DNA from: RDYJ01 sp034931405
GTDB lineage: Bacteria > Cyanobacteriota > Cyanobacteriia > Cyanobacteriales > Nostocaceae
Direction: 5' to 3'
NCBI RefSeq assembly: GCF_034931405.1
Contig: NZ_JAYGHA010000006.1
Location: forward strand, 1-64,000
DNA length: 64,000 nucleotides
Under the pieces are notes generated by a model. The model was not told the DNA's origin and made no database searches. It was given only the letters and a program-made list of their open reading frames with translations. Every line of letters begins with the position of its first letter. Position 1 is the first letter of the stretch. The translations under genes were made by a program, and so were the position numbers. Positions 25,838 to 35,665 of this stretch are shown in pieces.

Positions 25838-26100
25838 GCATCCTATTTTATTCCAGCTAATTCATTTGAGATACTAGATGTCAAATTAGTTGTTTCAAAT
25901 TCACAAATTATGGGAATGTGTCAATTTTAGGATGGAATATGGGTACTTTATAAATATAGGAAATTGAAAATATATTCTTCAAAAATTCATTGCCTAATAA
26001 TAATGAAGAGTATAAAGAATTCAATTGGGATTTGGTTAGAGTGACCCGATATCATCATTTGTAAATTAACCCAGGCGTTTTGTTTTAGATTTTAAAAACC

Positions 26101-27312
26101 ATGCCAAAAACACCGAAATATCGGATTATTCATTTGTCTAAATATTATCCTCCAGACCGGGGTGGGATAGAAACACACGTCCAAACTCTAGCTCAAACCC
26201 AAGCTGCTTTAGGTGCAGAAGTTCATGTAGTTTGTGTCAATGCTTTTAATCAGCAAGGACAGTTATCTCATATAACCAAGACTGTGAAAGAGATGGATGG
26301 TGATGTAAGTGTGACAAGGATGGGTAGGCTGTTATCATTAGCAAGATTTGATATCTGTCCAGACCTCCCTAAAAAAGTATGTCAAATAGCTCAACAACCA
26401 AATACCTTACTGCATTTGCATACACCTAACCCCACAATGTTGATGGGTTTAACAATGCTCAGGAAAAGTGTACCTTTAGTAATTACCCACCACAGTGATG
26501 TCATCAAGCAAAAGAAATTAAAATATTTATTACGTCCCTTTGAATATTGGGTTTATCGTCAAAGTTCCTGGATTTTAACAGATAGTTTACCATATATTGA
26601 AGGCTCAAAATTTTTACAATTTTATGCTAAAAAATTAAGTGTTCTACCACTTGGTTTAGATACTACGAATTACAGTCAACCAAACAAAAGAGCTATTGCA
26701 TTTAGTCATCACCTCACAGATAAATATCCAGGTCCAATCTGGTTGGCAGTTGGTAGATTAGTCTATTACAAAGCATTGCATATAGCCATTGAAGCTTTGA
26801 ATTTTGTTCCAGGAACATTAATGATAATTGGTGGTGGTCCTTTAGAACAAGAACTAAAAACTCTAGCTAAGAAGATTGGAGTAGACAAGCGGATTGTTTG
26901 GTTAGGTCGTGTAAGTGAGGATGAATTGGTTGGTGCTTATCATGCTGCCACCAGTCTTTGGTTTCCTTCTAATGTTCGTAGTGAAGGTTTTGGTTTAGTT
27001 CAGGTAGAAGCAATGGCTAGTGGTTGTCCAGTAATTAATGCTCATATTCCCTGTAGTGGTGTACCTTGGGTCAGCCGACATGAACAGGAAGGTTTAACAG
27101 TCCCAATTAACGACCCAGTGGCTTTAGCTGAAGCTGCAAAACGGCTGCTTTCTGAACCTGGACTGAGGAATAAACTCGTTAAAGCCAGTCGCAAACGAGC
27201 AGAATATTTTAACCACACAACAATGGCCGAACGCAGTTTTGAATTTTATGATCAAGTTTTGAATCAAGAACGAAATTATGTAGTTATGCCAAAGCCAGTG
27301 GATTTATTATGA
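26101..27312 (+). CDS. Glycosyltransferase, GT4 family
   Basis: 403 residues. Signatures are strong: YYPPDRGGIETHVQTLA at the N-terminus, HLHTPNPTMLMGL, THHSDVIKQKKL, the donor-domain start LAVGRLVYYKALHIAIEAL and SEGFGLVQVEAMASGCPV, with INAHIPCSGVPWVSRHEQ typical of mannosyl/rhamnosyltransferases in polysaccharide loci. Start ATG 26101, after a 263-base gap with no gene, so it probably has its own promoter downstream of the exosortase. Confidence 0.9.
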   Translation: MPKTPKYRIIHLSKYYPPDRGGIETHVQTLAQTQAALGAEVHVVCVNAFNQQGQLSHITKTVKEMDGDVSVTRMGRLLSLARFDICPDLPKKVCQIAQQPNTLLHLHTPNPTMLMGLTMLRKSVPLVITHHSDVIKQKKLKYLLRPFEYWVYRQSSWILTDSLPYIEGSKFLQFYAKKLSVLPLGLDTTNYSQPNKRAIAFSHHLTDKYPGPIWLAVGRLVYYKALHIAIEALNFVPGTLMIIGGGPLEQELKTLAKKIGVDKRIVWLGRVSEDELVGAYHAATSLWFPSNVRSEGFGLVQVEAMASGCPVINAHIPCSGVPWVSRHEQEGLTVPINDPVALAEAAKRLLSEPGLRNKLVKASRKRAEYFNHTTMAERSFEFYDQVLNQERNYVVMPKPVDLL

Positions 27313-27415
27313 AAATTATGCACGTTTATGCAGGAAATTTCTTGGGTTGACATAGATTTACACAAAATCTTGATTATCCAACTCCAGTAACTTGAGGCAA
27401 GGATTAACTATCATC

Positions 27416-28498
27416 ATGTTTATTAAGTATGATTCAAATACTACACCTCAAAAGCAGGGTTATATTCCTGCTCTTGATGGAATTAGAGCCATAGCTATAC
27501 TGTTAGTGCTTTTTGCTCATAGCGTCATTTTTGATCAATTCACTTGGCTTCGTAGTATTGGATTCCAATTAGGCCTTTTTGGGGTTTCTATATTTTTCGT
27601 ACTCAGTGGTTATTTGATCACACGATTGCTGATTCAGGAAGAAGAACAAACGGGGAATATTTCGCTCAAATTTTTTTACATTAGACGTGCATTTCGATTG
27701 TTACCCGCATTATATTTGTACTTATTCGTTGTCTGGGTATTATGGATTATGGGACTATTACCAGATAATCCCTGGCACAGCTTTATTAGTTCTTTACTTT
27801 ACATCAGAAATCTAATCGGTCGTGGAGATGCAACTAACCACATCTGGTCTTTATCCTTTGAACAGCAATTTTATTTTTTGTGGCCTATCACCATAACATT
27901 GTTTAGGCAACAAAATATTCGCCGCTTAGTTATCGCCTTTATATTAATATTGACTGTGGTTGTCTGGAGGTGTTATGCCATAACCAACAATTTAGCGACT
28001 TACGGCGATGTTTATATCCGTACTGATTTTCGCTTAGATTCACCGCTTATAGGATGTGCCATAGCCATAATTGAAAAGATAAAACCTCGGCTAATAATAC
28101 GATTTAATTCAAGCCCTTTCCGAAGTGATATGTTGTTAATCACAGCAATAATGTTAATGATTTGTTGGATGACGATTCAATTACAAATAGGTATAGTTTG
28201 GAGTATTGATTCTACCATAACATCTCTAATTGCTGGTATTGTTGTCATTTCCCAAATTGTTCATTATGATAGCTTTGGTAAAAGATTTTTAACTTTACCA
28301 CCACTAATCTTTATTGGCAAAATATCATACGGACTTTACCTTTGGCAGGGGTTGTTTCTCGGTTTGCAAGTAGGGGCATTTGGAGTTATGCGAAAATTTC
28401 CAATCGATTTGATACTATCTTTTTCATCAGCTTTGATATCTTATTTTTTCTTGGAGAAAAGGTTGCTGAAAATCAAAGATAAGAAGTTTCATAAATGA
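27416..28498 (+). CDS. Acyltransferase-3 (OafA/YrhL-like) membrane protein
   Basis: 360 residues from ATG 27416; a TTG 24 bases upstream is in frame but less likely. It starts YIPALDGIRAIAILLVLFAH, the acyltransferase-3 motif with conserved Arg and His, followed by FFVLSGYLITRLL and FYIRRAFRLLPAL, then about nine more membrane helices and WSLSFEQQFYFLWP. Members O-acetylate or otherwise acylate surface sugars. It is the second such enzyme in the locus, suggesting two acyl decorations or one per sugar. Confidence 0.9.
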   Translation: MFIKYDSNTTPQKQGYIPALDGIRAIAILLVLFAHSVIFDQFTWLRSIGFQLGLFGVSIFFVLSGYLITRLLIQEEEQTGNISLKFFYIRRAFRLLPALYLYLFVVWVLWIMGLLPDNPWHSFISSLLYIRNLIGRGDATNHIWSLSFEQQFYFLWPITITLFRQQNIRRLVIAFILILTVVVWRCYAITNNLATYGDVYIRTDFRLDSPLIGCAIAIIEKIKPRLIIRFNSSPFRSDMLLITAIMLMICWMTIQLQIGIVWSIDSTITSLIAGIVVISQIVHYDSFGKRFLTLPPLIFIGKISYGLYLWQGLFLGLQVGAFGVMRKFPIDLILSFSSALISYFFLEKRLLKIKDKKFHK

Positions 28499-28625
28499 CC
28501 TCATCTTTTATCTATTTACAAATTGTTCACAACTTTATATTAGACAAATTCAGCCATTTTGAAATAGGGTTCACCTATTTTTTGTCCACACAGCCAACCA
28601 TATTCATTTTTCAGAGAAAAACCAA

Positions 28626-29405
28626 ATGCCATTTCCAAAGCATATAATCAAAGCTGTTTTTCAATCTTTTGGATATCAAGTTAGAAAATGTCCAAAATCT
28701 CTATCATCAGCAGCTTCATTTCTTCACCTTGATCCCTTTTACGATCAACAATTTCTGCTGAGAAATATTGCCGTTGATACCATTTTCGATATTGGCGCAC
28801 ATATTGGGGAAACTGCAAAGCAGTACCACCAACTTTTTCCCAAGGCAAAAATTGTCTCCTTTGAACCATTTCCTGATTCCTATGCTCAATTATCTGAATT
28901 TAGTGCCACTATTGAGCAGATAGAAGCACACAATCTAGCAGTTGATACAGCGACTGGAGAAAAAACTTTTTATTCAACCAGTTTTAGTCCCATGAATTCC
29001 CTTTTACCGTTAGCAGAATCCAGCGGTAAACATTACGAGCAAGCTGTTTCTACAGTTGTTGATTCTATTCATGTTAAAGCCACTTCATTGGATGATTTTT
29101 GCAAAAATAGAAATATTCAGAAGATCCAGATATGCAAAATGGATATTCAAGGAGCAGAACTACTGGCACTTCAGGGAGCAGTAGAATTGCTAACAAACAA
29201 AGGAGTTGATTTGTTTTATCTTGAAGTTTCATTTAATGAAATTTATCAAAATCAAGCTCTTTTTTATCAAATTTGCGATTTCCTAGCCAGGTATGATTAT
29301 AAATTATTTGGTGTATATAATTTATATCATGGTAAAAATAATCTCTCCTTAGTAGCGGGCGATGCGTTATTTTTGAGTCCCAGAATTGCTGATAGTCTTG
29401 AGTAG
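28626..29405 (+). CDS. FkbM family methyltransferase
   Basis: 259 residues. The SAM-binding motif IFDIGAHIGETAKQ and the acidic loop KIVSFEPFPDSYAQL are diagnostic for FkbM-type methyltransferases; KATSLDDFCKNRNIQKIQ and CKMDIQGAELLALQGA complete the family pattern. It is predicted to O-methylate a sugar hydroxyl in the glycan. Start ATG 28626. It lies 9 bases before the next glycosyltransferase gene. Confidence 0.92.
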   Translation: MPFPKHIIKAVFQSFGYQVRKCPKSLSSAASFLHLDPFYDQQFLLRNIAVDTIFDIGAHIGETAKQYHQLFPKAKIVSFEPFPDSYAQLSEFSATIEQIEAHNLAVDTATGEKTFYSTSFSPMNSLLPLAESSGKHYEQAVSTVVDSIHVKATSLDDFCKNRNIQKIQICKMDIQGAELLALQGAVELLTNKGVDLFYLEVSFNEIYQNQALFYQICDFLARYDYKLFGVYNLYHGKNNLSLVAGDALFLSPRIADSLE

Positions 29406-29414
29406 TTTTTAGTG

Positions 29415-30605
29415 ATGGAATTATCAACTTTTTCACCCGAACACCCTTTGTTGCTGATTACCGATTATCCAGCAGATACCGGCGGTGGTGGTGCTGTCAT
29501 TTTGCGTAGTCTGCTGAGTCAGCAAGAGCGAGAAAAGGTGATTTGGCTGAGTTTGTCCGGTGCGACGCAATCCGATCCAGCCTTATGGAAAGGACATCAT
29601 CGTCTCACTCAAGGTTCATCTGGAATGATCTCATCTGCTCGGCGCTCTATTTTTTTAGATAGCACCTGGTTTGCCGGCAATTTAGCCGCAGAAATCCTTG
29701 ATATTGCCAAAGAGCGCCAAGCAAGAGGCTTATGGGTAGTAATGCACGGTGCAGTCGTTCACGTTGCGGCTCATCTTATCCGTGCTGGACAGCTACCGAT
29801 CCACCTAACTGTCCATGATGATCCTACCTCTTACATAATGCGTTCCAAGAAAAATTTTGTTTTAACACCTTTAGTAGAGAGAGATTTAGCATTCGCTTTA
29901 AAAAAAGCAGACTCAATCGACGTAATTTGCCAAGGTATGGCTCAACGATATAAATCTCGATATGGTGTTGACAGCACTATTGTTCATCGGGGAACAAATC
30001 AAGAAATTGAGCCAGAAACAACCTATGATAAAAATCGGTTTGGTCTTGCTATTGGTGTTTTGGGGAATACCTACAGTTACGAGCAATTACCAATTCTCTG
30101 CCAAGCCATCATAGAGGCATCTCGTCAATTGGGAGTACCAGGAAAATTAGTGATTGTGGGTCAAAGCTTTGGCGATCGCTTACAAAAGCATTTCTCTGGA
30201 CAACTTGATATTGATGTAGCCAATCATTTAGACGAAACAACAGCAATAGAACGCCTACGCCAGTGCTTTATGCTTTATCTTAATTATCCGTTTTCCTGGC
30301 GGACTCGTGTATTGCGTCAAACTTCTTTCCCGACAAAGCTGAGTACATATCTGATGACTGCAAGACCGATCATTATGCACGTTCCTGATGATAGCTCAGT
30401 TATGCCCTTAGCTAATTATTCAGGATATATAAACCTGTGGAATAATTGTGATCCAATGACGGGAGCAAAGATACTCATAAAATGTTGGAGTGAGTCTAAA
30501 AGCGAGGATAATTTTCATATCCCGGCAGAAAATATACGTCAAAAATACTATGATTTGAATCGCAACCAAGAAAATTTATTTAAACTTTTGAATGCCCTCA
30601 CCTAA
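29415..30605 (+). CDS. Probable GT-B glycosyltransferase
   Basis: 396 residues (ATG 29415; a GTG directly upstream at 29412 is also possible). LLITDYPADTGGGGAVILRS opens the acceptor domain, and LAIGVLGNTYSYEQLPIL with LVIVGQSFGDRLQKHF resembles a GT4 donor-domain start. The usual E-x7-E motif is weak: after LRQTSFPTKLSTYLMTARPI the K-L-S-T-Y-L pattern is seen instead of the EAMA core. So this is a divergent GT-B protein, placed by context between FkbM and the polymerase-like gene. Confidence in the fold is moderate and in the substrate nil. Confidence 0.65.
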   Translation: MELSTFSPEHPLLLITDYPADTGGGGAVILRSLLSQQEREKVIWLSLSGATQSDPALWKGHHRLTQGSSGMISSARRSIFLDSTWFAGNLAAEILDIAKERQARGLWVVMHGAVVHVAAHLIRAGQLPIHLTVHDDPTSYIMRSKKNFVLTPLVERDLAFALKKADSIDVICQGMAQRYKSRYGVDSTIVHRGTNQEIEPETTYDKNRFGLAIGVLGNTYSYEQLPILCQAIIEASRQLGVPGKLVIVGQSFGDRLQKHFSGQLDIDVANHLDETTAIERLRQCFMLYLNYPFSWRTRVLRQTSFPTKLSTYLMTARPIIMHVPDDSSVMPLANYSGYINLWNNCDPMTGAKILIKCWSESKSEDNFHIPAENIRQKYYDLNRNQENLFKLLNALT

Positions 30606-30622
30606 AATTACAGAGGAAAATC

Positions 30623-31981
30623 GTGCAACACACAACGCAGGACTTACCTAATCTTTCTATATGGGGAAAAATACATTGGACATGGGCGCACACCTTTATC
30701 GTGCTACAGTTTATCCTGCAAATATTACTTCTAGTGCCAGGAATTGGCGGGATTCGAGGTCCAATACGGATTGCTGCTTTTGCTGTGGGTTTGTTTTTAT
30801 TGATGTTTTTAACAGCCAAAGAAACAAAGAAACATCCAGCAACTACACCAGCAATTATAGTCTTAGGAATAATGCTGTTACAGTTTTGTCTCAATCCCTA
30901 TATTAATTCGATCACCGCAGGAATAGCTCAAGGAGCTATGTATCTGGCTATTCTCAGTCCTCTTTTTTGGGGAATGAGGTTAAAAATTACAGAAAATGCT
31001 TTTGAGAGCTTAATGTTTATGATGTGGGGTATTAATACATTAAGTTCCATTTTCGGAGTATTGCAGGTATATAATCCAGGTAAATTTCAGTTGGGTATTT
31101 CTACTCTTGTTCAGAACAACCGCTTTGGTGGACAAGATTTATTAATCACCTTAGCTAACGGCCAACAGACTTATAGACCGACAGGATTAAGCGATATACC
31201 AGGTGGTGCAGCAAATGCGGGATTATATGCGATTTTATTCGGTGTTGTGATTGCGCTTAAACACAAAAATCCAGTTTTAAGGATAGTTGGTATTGGGAGT
31301 GCAGTCCTGGGTTTATTTTGTATTTATCTGACTCAAGTCCGTTCTATTTTGATCTTAGCTGTTATTTCTATGGTGTTTTTGGCATTTGTCTTGGTGAAAA
31401 CAGGTCAAATTGCCCGTGCAACAGCGATGATATCAGGAGTGACAGCCTTGTTTGCGGGGACATTTTCTTGGGCGATCGCCATTGGTGGAGAATCAACATT
31501 ACAACGCATAACTAGCTTATTTGCTGCTTCTCCTCAACAAATTTACCAACAAAACAGAGGTAAGTTTTTAGAAAATACTATTGACAACTTACTACCTCAA
31601 TATCCTTTAGGGGCAGGTTTAGGACGTTGGGGGATGATCAATAACTATTTTGGCGATAATGTCGATTTGGTATCCCAACCAATTTGGGTGGAAATCCAAT
31701 GGACAGCATGGTTAGTAGATGGGGGAGTACCGCTGATATTTGCTTACGCTTTTACTATTTATTGTGCCTGTCAGACCGCTTGGAATATTGCTGTAAATCG
31801 CAAATTGGGAGATTTTGCCCTGTGGGGAGGGTTAATTTTTGCTTATGACATTGGGGTGGTAGCACTGACTTTCAACTACCCTATTTTTATGAGTCAAGGT
31901 GGTATGGAATTCTGGTTACTGAATACAGCATTATTTGTAGCCGCTGGCAATATTCTGGCTCAAAAACCTTTAGATGTGTAG
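30623..31981 (+). CDS. O-antigen ligase / Wzy polymerase-like membrane protein
   Basis: 452 residues from a GTG start preceded by agaggaaa. About twelve hydrophobic segments surround a larger external loop, and the family markers RPTGLSDIPGGAANAGLYA and YPLGAGLGRWGMI are present. Members either polymerise repeat units (Wzy) or ligate glycans to a carrier; with a Wzc-like kinase and a flippase in the locus, polymerase is the likelier role. Its stop overlaps the next gene's GTG codon by 1 base. Confidence 0.82.
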   Translation: MQHTTQDLPNLSIWGKIHWTWAHTFIVLQFILQILLLVPGIGGIRGPIRIAAFAVGLFLLMFLTAKETKKHPATTPAIIVLGIMLLQFCLNPYINSITAGIAQGAMYLAILSPLFWGMRLKITENAFESLMFMMWGINTLSSIFGVLQVYNPGKFQLGISTLVQNNRFGGQDLLITLANGQQTYRPTGLSDIPGGAANAGLYAILFGVVIALKHKNPVLRIVGIGSAVLGLFCIYLTQVRSILILAVISMVFLAFVLVKTGQIARATAMISGVTALFAGTFSWAIAIGGESTLQRITSLFAASPQQIYQQNRGKFLENTIDNLLPQYPLGAGLGRWGMINNYFGDNVDLVSQPIWVEIQWTAWLVDGGVPLIFAYAFTIYCACQTAWNIAVNRKLGDFALWGGLIFAYDIGVVALTFNYPIFMSQGGMEFWLLNTALFVAAGNILAQKPLDV

Positions 31982-31983
31982 TG

Positions 31984-33117
31984 ATGAAATCTTATTTGCT
32001 AGTAACAGGTGATTTTGTCAAAACAGGTGGGATGGATAGAGCTAATTTTGCTTTGGCTGACTACTTAGCAAGGCAAGGTGAACAAGTACATTTAGTAGCT
32101 CATCGAGTTGCTAGTGAATTGTTAGCATATCCTCATGTTAAATTCCATCAAGTCCCAAAAATAGGTAATTCTTATTTACTTAGCAGTCCTTTACTAAATA
32201 GAATGGGACGTATTTTAGCACAGCGTCTAGAGGCGAATGGTGTTAGAGTCTTGGTCAATGGTGGTAATTGTCAATGGAAAGATGTGAATTGGGTGCATTA
32301 TGTTCATGCTGCTTATGAACCTAATCATCAAGCAGGTTTGTTACATCAATTCAAGGGATCTGTTTCTCGTCAAATGTTTTTAGCCGCAGAAAAACAAGCA
32401 TTACAATCTGCGCGGGTAATTATTGTTAATTCAGACCGGACTAAACAAGATTTAATTGATAAATTAGCGATTCCTGAGCAAAAACTGCACAAAGTCTATT
32501 ATGGAATCGAACCGCAAATTTTTCATCCAGTGACACCAGCAGAAAAAGCTGCATTGCGTCAGCAATTAGGATGGTCAGAAGATCAAGAAATTGTTATATT
32601 TATTGGTGCTTTAGGCGATCGCCGGAAAGGATTTGATACACTTTTTGCAGCATGGCAACAGTTATGTAAAAACCCTAATTGGAATGGTTATTTAGTAGTG
32701 ATTGGTACTGGTGCAGAATTACCAGTATGGCAAAATCGCGCTGCTGATGCTGGTATTTCTAACATTAATTTCCTGGGTTTTCGTGCTGATGTGCCAAAAT
32801 TGCTACAGGCGGCTGATTGTTTAGTTGCACCTACTCGTTATGAAGCTTATGGTTTGGGGGTACATGAAGCTCTGTGTTGTGGTTTACCCGCTTTAGTCAG
32901 TGCTACGGCTGGAGTTGCAGAACGCTATCCCCAGGAGTTACAAGACCTATTAATTAATAATTCTGAGGATATTGTTGAATTGGTGGCGCGACTGCAAAAA
33001 TGGCAGAAAGATAAAAAATATTACAAAAATAACGTATCTTATCTTTCAGAACAATTACGCAGTTATACTTGGGACGATATGGCCAAAAACATTAGAGAAA
33101 AGATCAACAATCATTAA
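31984..33117 (+). CDS. Glycosyltransferase, GT4 family
   Basis: 377 residues; ATG at 31984, with a GTG immediately upstream (31981) overlapping the polymerase stop. N-terminal TGGMDRANFALADYLARQG, NSDRTKQDLIDKLAIP and YYGIEPQIFHP precede the donor domain VIFIGALGDRRKGFDTL and YEAYGLGVHEALCCGLPA. All GT4 landmarks are present, including the E-x7-E pair. It is tightly linked to the polymerase-like gene. Confidence 0.9.
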   Translation: MKSYLLVTGDFVKTGGMDRANFALADYLARQGEQVHLVAHRVASELLAYPHVKFHQVPKIGNSYLLSSPLLNRMGRILAQRLEANGVRVLVNGGNCQWKDVNWVHYVHAAYEPNHQAGLLHQFKGSVSRQMFLAAEKQALQSARVIIVNSDRTKQDLIDKLAIPEQKLHKVYYGIEPQIFHPVTPAEKAALRQQLGWSEDQEIVIFIGALGDRRKGFDTLFAAWQQLCKNPNWNGYLVVIGTGAELPVWQNRAADAGISNINFLGFRADVPKLLQAADCLVAPTRYEAYGLGVHEALCCGLPALVSATAGVAERYPQELQDLLINNSEDIVELVARLQKWQKDKKYYKNNVSYLSEQLRSYTWDDMAKNIREKINNH

Positions 33118-33138
33118 ATACACTAAAAAGATTTATTT

Positions 33139-34398
33139 ATGGATAATCCAGCATTTAAGCAAAGAATTGCTTGTTATACATTAATTTCCAAAAATGCGGG
33201 TAGTTTAGCATCTGCAAACTTTTTGATTGTAGAAGAACTATTGAAAAGAGGTTATGAAATTGATTTATATGGCATAGGTAATTTTAATTATCCTGAAGAA
33301 TTATCTGATTATAAAAATCTTCATTACATACCGCTAAGAATTGCACCAGTTCAATATATTTGGTATTTTTTAGAAAAGCTTCCCCAAAAAGGAGGCAAAT
33401 TATATACAATTTGGGCTAAAATAAGTTCTGCAATATATTTCAATTTTATTGGTAAAAAAGCAAATGAAAATCATCAAGATGCAAAATATAAGTTCACATT
33501 ATTTTTAGGACTTCCGGCTTTTTTTAGAATAAAAAATATTCCTAGTATAAGTTGGCTACAAGGGACTTTTCAAACTGAATGGGAATCTATTAAAAAGCTA
33601 AAAAATACGATAATTTCTTTATGTGGAATTAAAGAATACTTGATTTTACAAGCTTTTTATACATATTCAAACATGGTAAATCGCAGAATATATAAATTTA
33701 CTGATATTTTCATTTGTGGTAGTGAATGGTCTCAAGAAAACCTGATATTATGGGGATTAGATAAAAAGAATATCAAAATATTACCTTATCCTATAGACCT
33801 TAACTTTTTTCAACCTAAGAGTGTAGAGAGAGACAATAAAGATAGTAAAAAAGTATTTTTATGGCTAGGAAGAATAGTTCCCAGAAAAAGATTAGATTTA
33901 CTATTAGAAGCATTTCAAGAGCTTTTAAAGGAAAACTATAATGTGCATTTAATTGTTATTGGTCAATTTTCTTACGCCAAAGGTTACAAAAAACTGATTA
34001 AAGAATTTGAATTTCCTGAAAATTTACACTACCAAGAAAATATTTCCAGACTCGATGTACCAGAATTAATGAATTCAGTAGATTTTTTAATTCAACCTAG
34101 TGAAAGTGAAAATTTTGGTTCTTCTGTAGCTGAAGCTTTATGTTGTGGTGTACCGGTAATCTTAGGAAATACCAATGGCACAAAAGACTTTATTAGTTCT
34201 TCTTCGTGGATATTTAAGGAATATTCCGTAAAATCTCTGAAAGAAATTATGCAAATAGCAATGGATACTATAAATGAGAAAAGAACAGAAATATCTTTAG
34301 AAGCAAGGACAACAGCCGAAAAAGAATTTGATATTGTCACAGTTGTAGACAACCTGGAAAATATTTTTGCAGAAGCTCTCACAAAATTAAATCATTGA
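33139..34398 (+). CDS. Glycosyltransferase, GT4 family
   Basis: 419 residues. The N-terminal domain is atypical (SASFLIV-like start KNAGSLASANFLIVEELLK), but the donor domain is clear: VFLWLGRIVPRKRLDLLL and SENFGSSVAEALCCGVPV, then GNTNGTKDFI. More AT-rich and Lys/Asn-rich than its neighbours, which may indicate separate acquisition. It follows the previous gene by 21 bases. Confidence 0.86.
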   Translation: MDNPAFKQRIACYTLISKNAGSLASANFLIVEELLKRGYEIDLYGIGNFNYPEELSDYKNLHYIPLRIAPVQYIWYFLEKLPQKGGKLYTIWAKISSAIYFNFIGKKANENHQDAKYKFTLFLGLPAFFRIKNIPSISWLQGTFQTEWESIKKLKNTIISLCGIKEYLILQAFYTYSNMVNRRIYKFTDIFICGSEWSQENLILWGLDKKNIKILPYPIDLNFFQPKSVERDNKDSKKVFLWLGRIVPRKRLDLLLEAFQELLKENYNVHLIVIGQFSYAKGYKKLIKEFEFPENLHYQENISRLDVPELMNSVDFLIQPSESENFGSSVAEALCCGVPVILGNTNGTKDFISSSSWIFKEYSVKSLKEIMQIAMDTINEKRTEISLEARTTAEKEFDIVTVVDNLENIFAEALTKLNH

Positions 34399-34441
34399 AA
34401 TATATATCACGTTAAGGAATTATAAAATTAGTGGAAAATAG

Positions 34442-35665
34442 ATGAAATCACTACGAATTTTGCTGGTAATAAATTCACCACCTCTACCATTTGGAAAAGC
34501 TGATGCTAGGTGGTACTATGTTTTACTTCAAGGATTAATTGAGAGAGGTCATCATGTCACAATCTTTGCAGTTTGTAACACATTAGAAGATATTGCCAAA
34601 TCTCAAGCTCTTTTTCCAGCACCAGAATATGACCTCCGTTGTTATCTCATTCCCAAGGAAAATAAGGGACTGATGGCCAAAATAAAAACCATCCAGCAAC
34701 CCTATTCTTATGTATTTAGTCCTGAATTGCGTCAGGATTTAGCTGCGGAACTGGCAAAACCTTATGACATCTTGCATCTTGAACAGCTTTGGAGTGGTTG
34801 GCTAGGACTTGAACACAGGGAAAAGGCTATAGTTAATATCCATTATCTATTTTCCTTAGATGGAACTTTTGAGGATCATAAATCTTTAGAAACTCGGTTG
34901 AGAAAGTTTTTTACCTATCGAGCAGAGCAGAAATTATTGCGGGCTTTTCCGAGAATAATGACCTTATCAGCACGCCTTAGTAAACATATCAAAGCAGTTA
35001 ATCCCCAAGCTCAGATTTATACAGTTCCATTAGGAATTGATTTTTCACTTTATCCATTTGCGGAACAAAAACAGATCAACCCACAACCAATTGTAGGATT
35101 AATTGGTAGCTTTAATTGGACACCATCCTATACTGCGGCTGAGAGACTTTTGACTAGACTATGGCCAGAGATTAAACGCCGTGTTCCCCATGCTAAATTA
35201 CAAATTGTGGGGCTTTCTGCTCAAGATACACTGGCAAAATTTACTGATATAGAAGATTTAGAAATTTACCAAGATGTACCAGATACTTTACCATATTTTG
35301 CTAATATGGATGTGATGCTATATGCACCTATTTCTGGCAGCGGCATGAAAGTTAAAGTTATGGAAGCTTTTGCTTTAGGGACACCTGTTGTTACTACTTA
35401 TGAAGGGGTTGAAGGTATTCCGGCTGGTGATGGTGTTCATGCTGGTATTTGTGATGATGATCAAGGTTTGATTGAACGGACTGTGGAATTATTAAATAAT
35501 TCATCTTTACAACAACAAAGGAGGGTAAAAGCTAGAGAATTACTTGAAGAATATTGTAGTCCACAGGTAACTGTAGATCAAATTGAAGGAATTTATCAGG
35601 AAATTTCAGATAGTCAGCAATCAAGTTTTTATCAAACTACAAATAATCAGGTAAATCTAAGATGA
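34442..35665 (+). CDS. Glycosyltransferase, GT4 family (GSGMKVKVMEA type)
   Basis: 407 residues. It starts LLVINSPPLPFGKADARWYY; the donor domain has VGLIGSFNWTPSYTAAERLL and ISGSGMKVKVMEAFALGTP, the variant loop seen in sugar transferases of exosortase-linked polysaccharide loci. No E-x7-E of the classical type is seen; the G-x-K-x-K-x-x-E-A pattern replaces it. Its stop overlaps the next gene's start (ATGA, 35662-35665), indicating translational coupling with the epimerase. Confidence 0.88.
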   Translation: MKSLRILLVINSPPLPFGKADARWYYVLLQGLIERGHHVTIFAVCNTLEDIAKSQALFPAPEYDLRCYLIPKENKGLMAKIKTIQQPYSYVFSPELRQDLAAELAKPYDILHLEQLWSGWLGLEHREKAIVNIHYLFSLDGTFEDHKSLETRLRKFFTYRAEQKLLRAFPRIMTLSARLSKHIKAVNPQAQIYTVPLGIDFSLYPFAEQKQINPQPIVGLIGSFNWTPSYTAAERLLTRLWPEIKRRVPHAKLQIVGLSAQDTLAKFTDIEDLEIYQDVPDTLPYFANMDVMLYAPISGSGMKVKVMEAFALGTPVVTTYEGVEGIPAGDGVHAGICDDDQGLIERTVELLNNSSLQQQRRVKARELLEEYCSPQVTVDQIEGIYQEISDSQQSSFYQTTNNQVNLR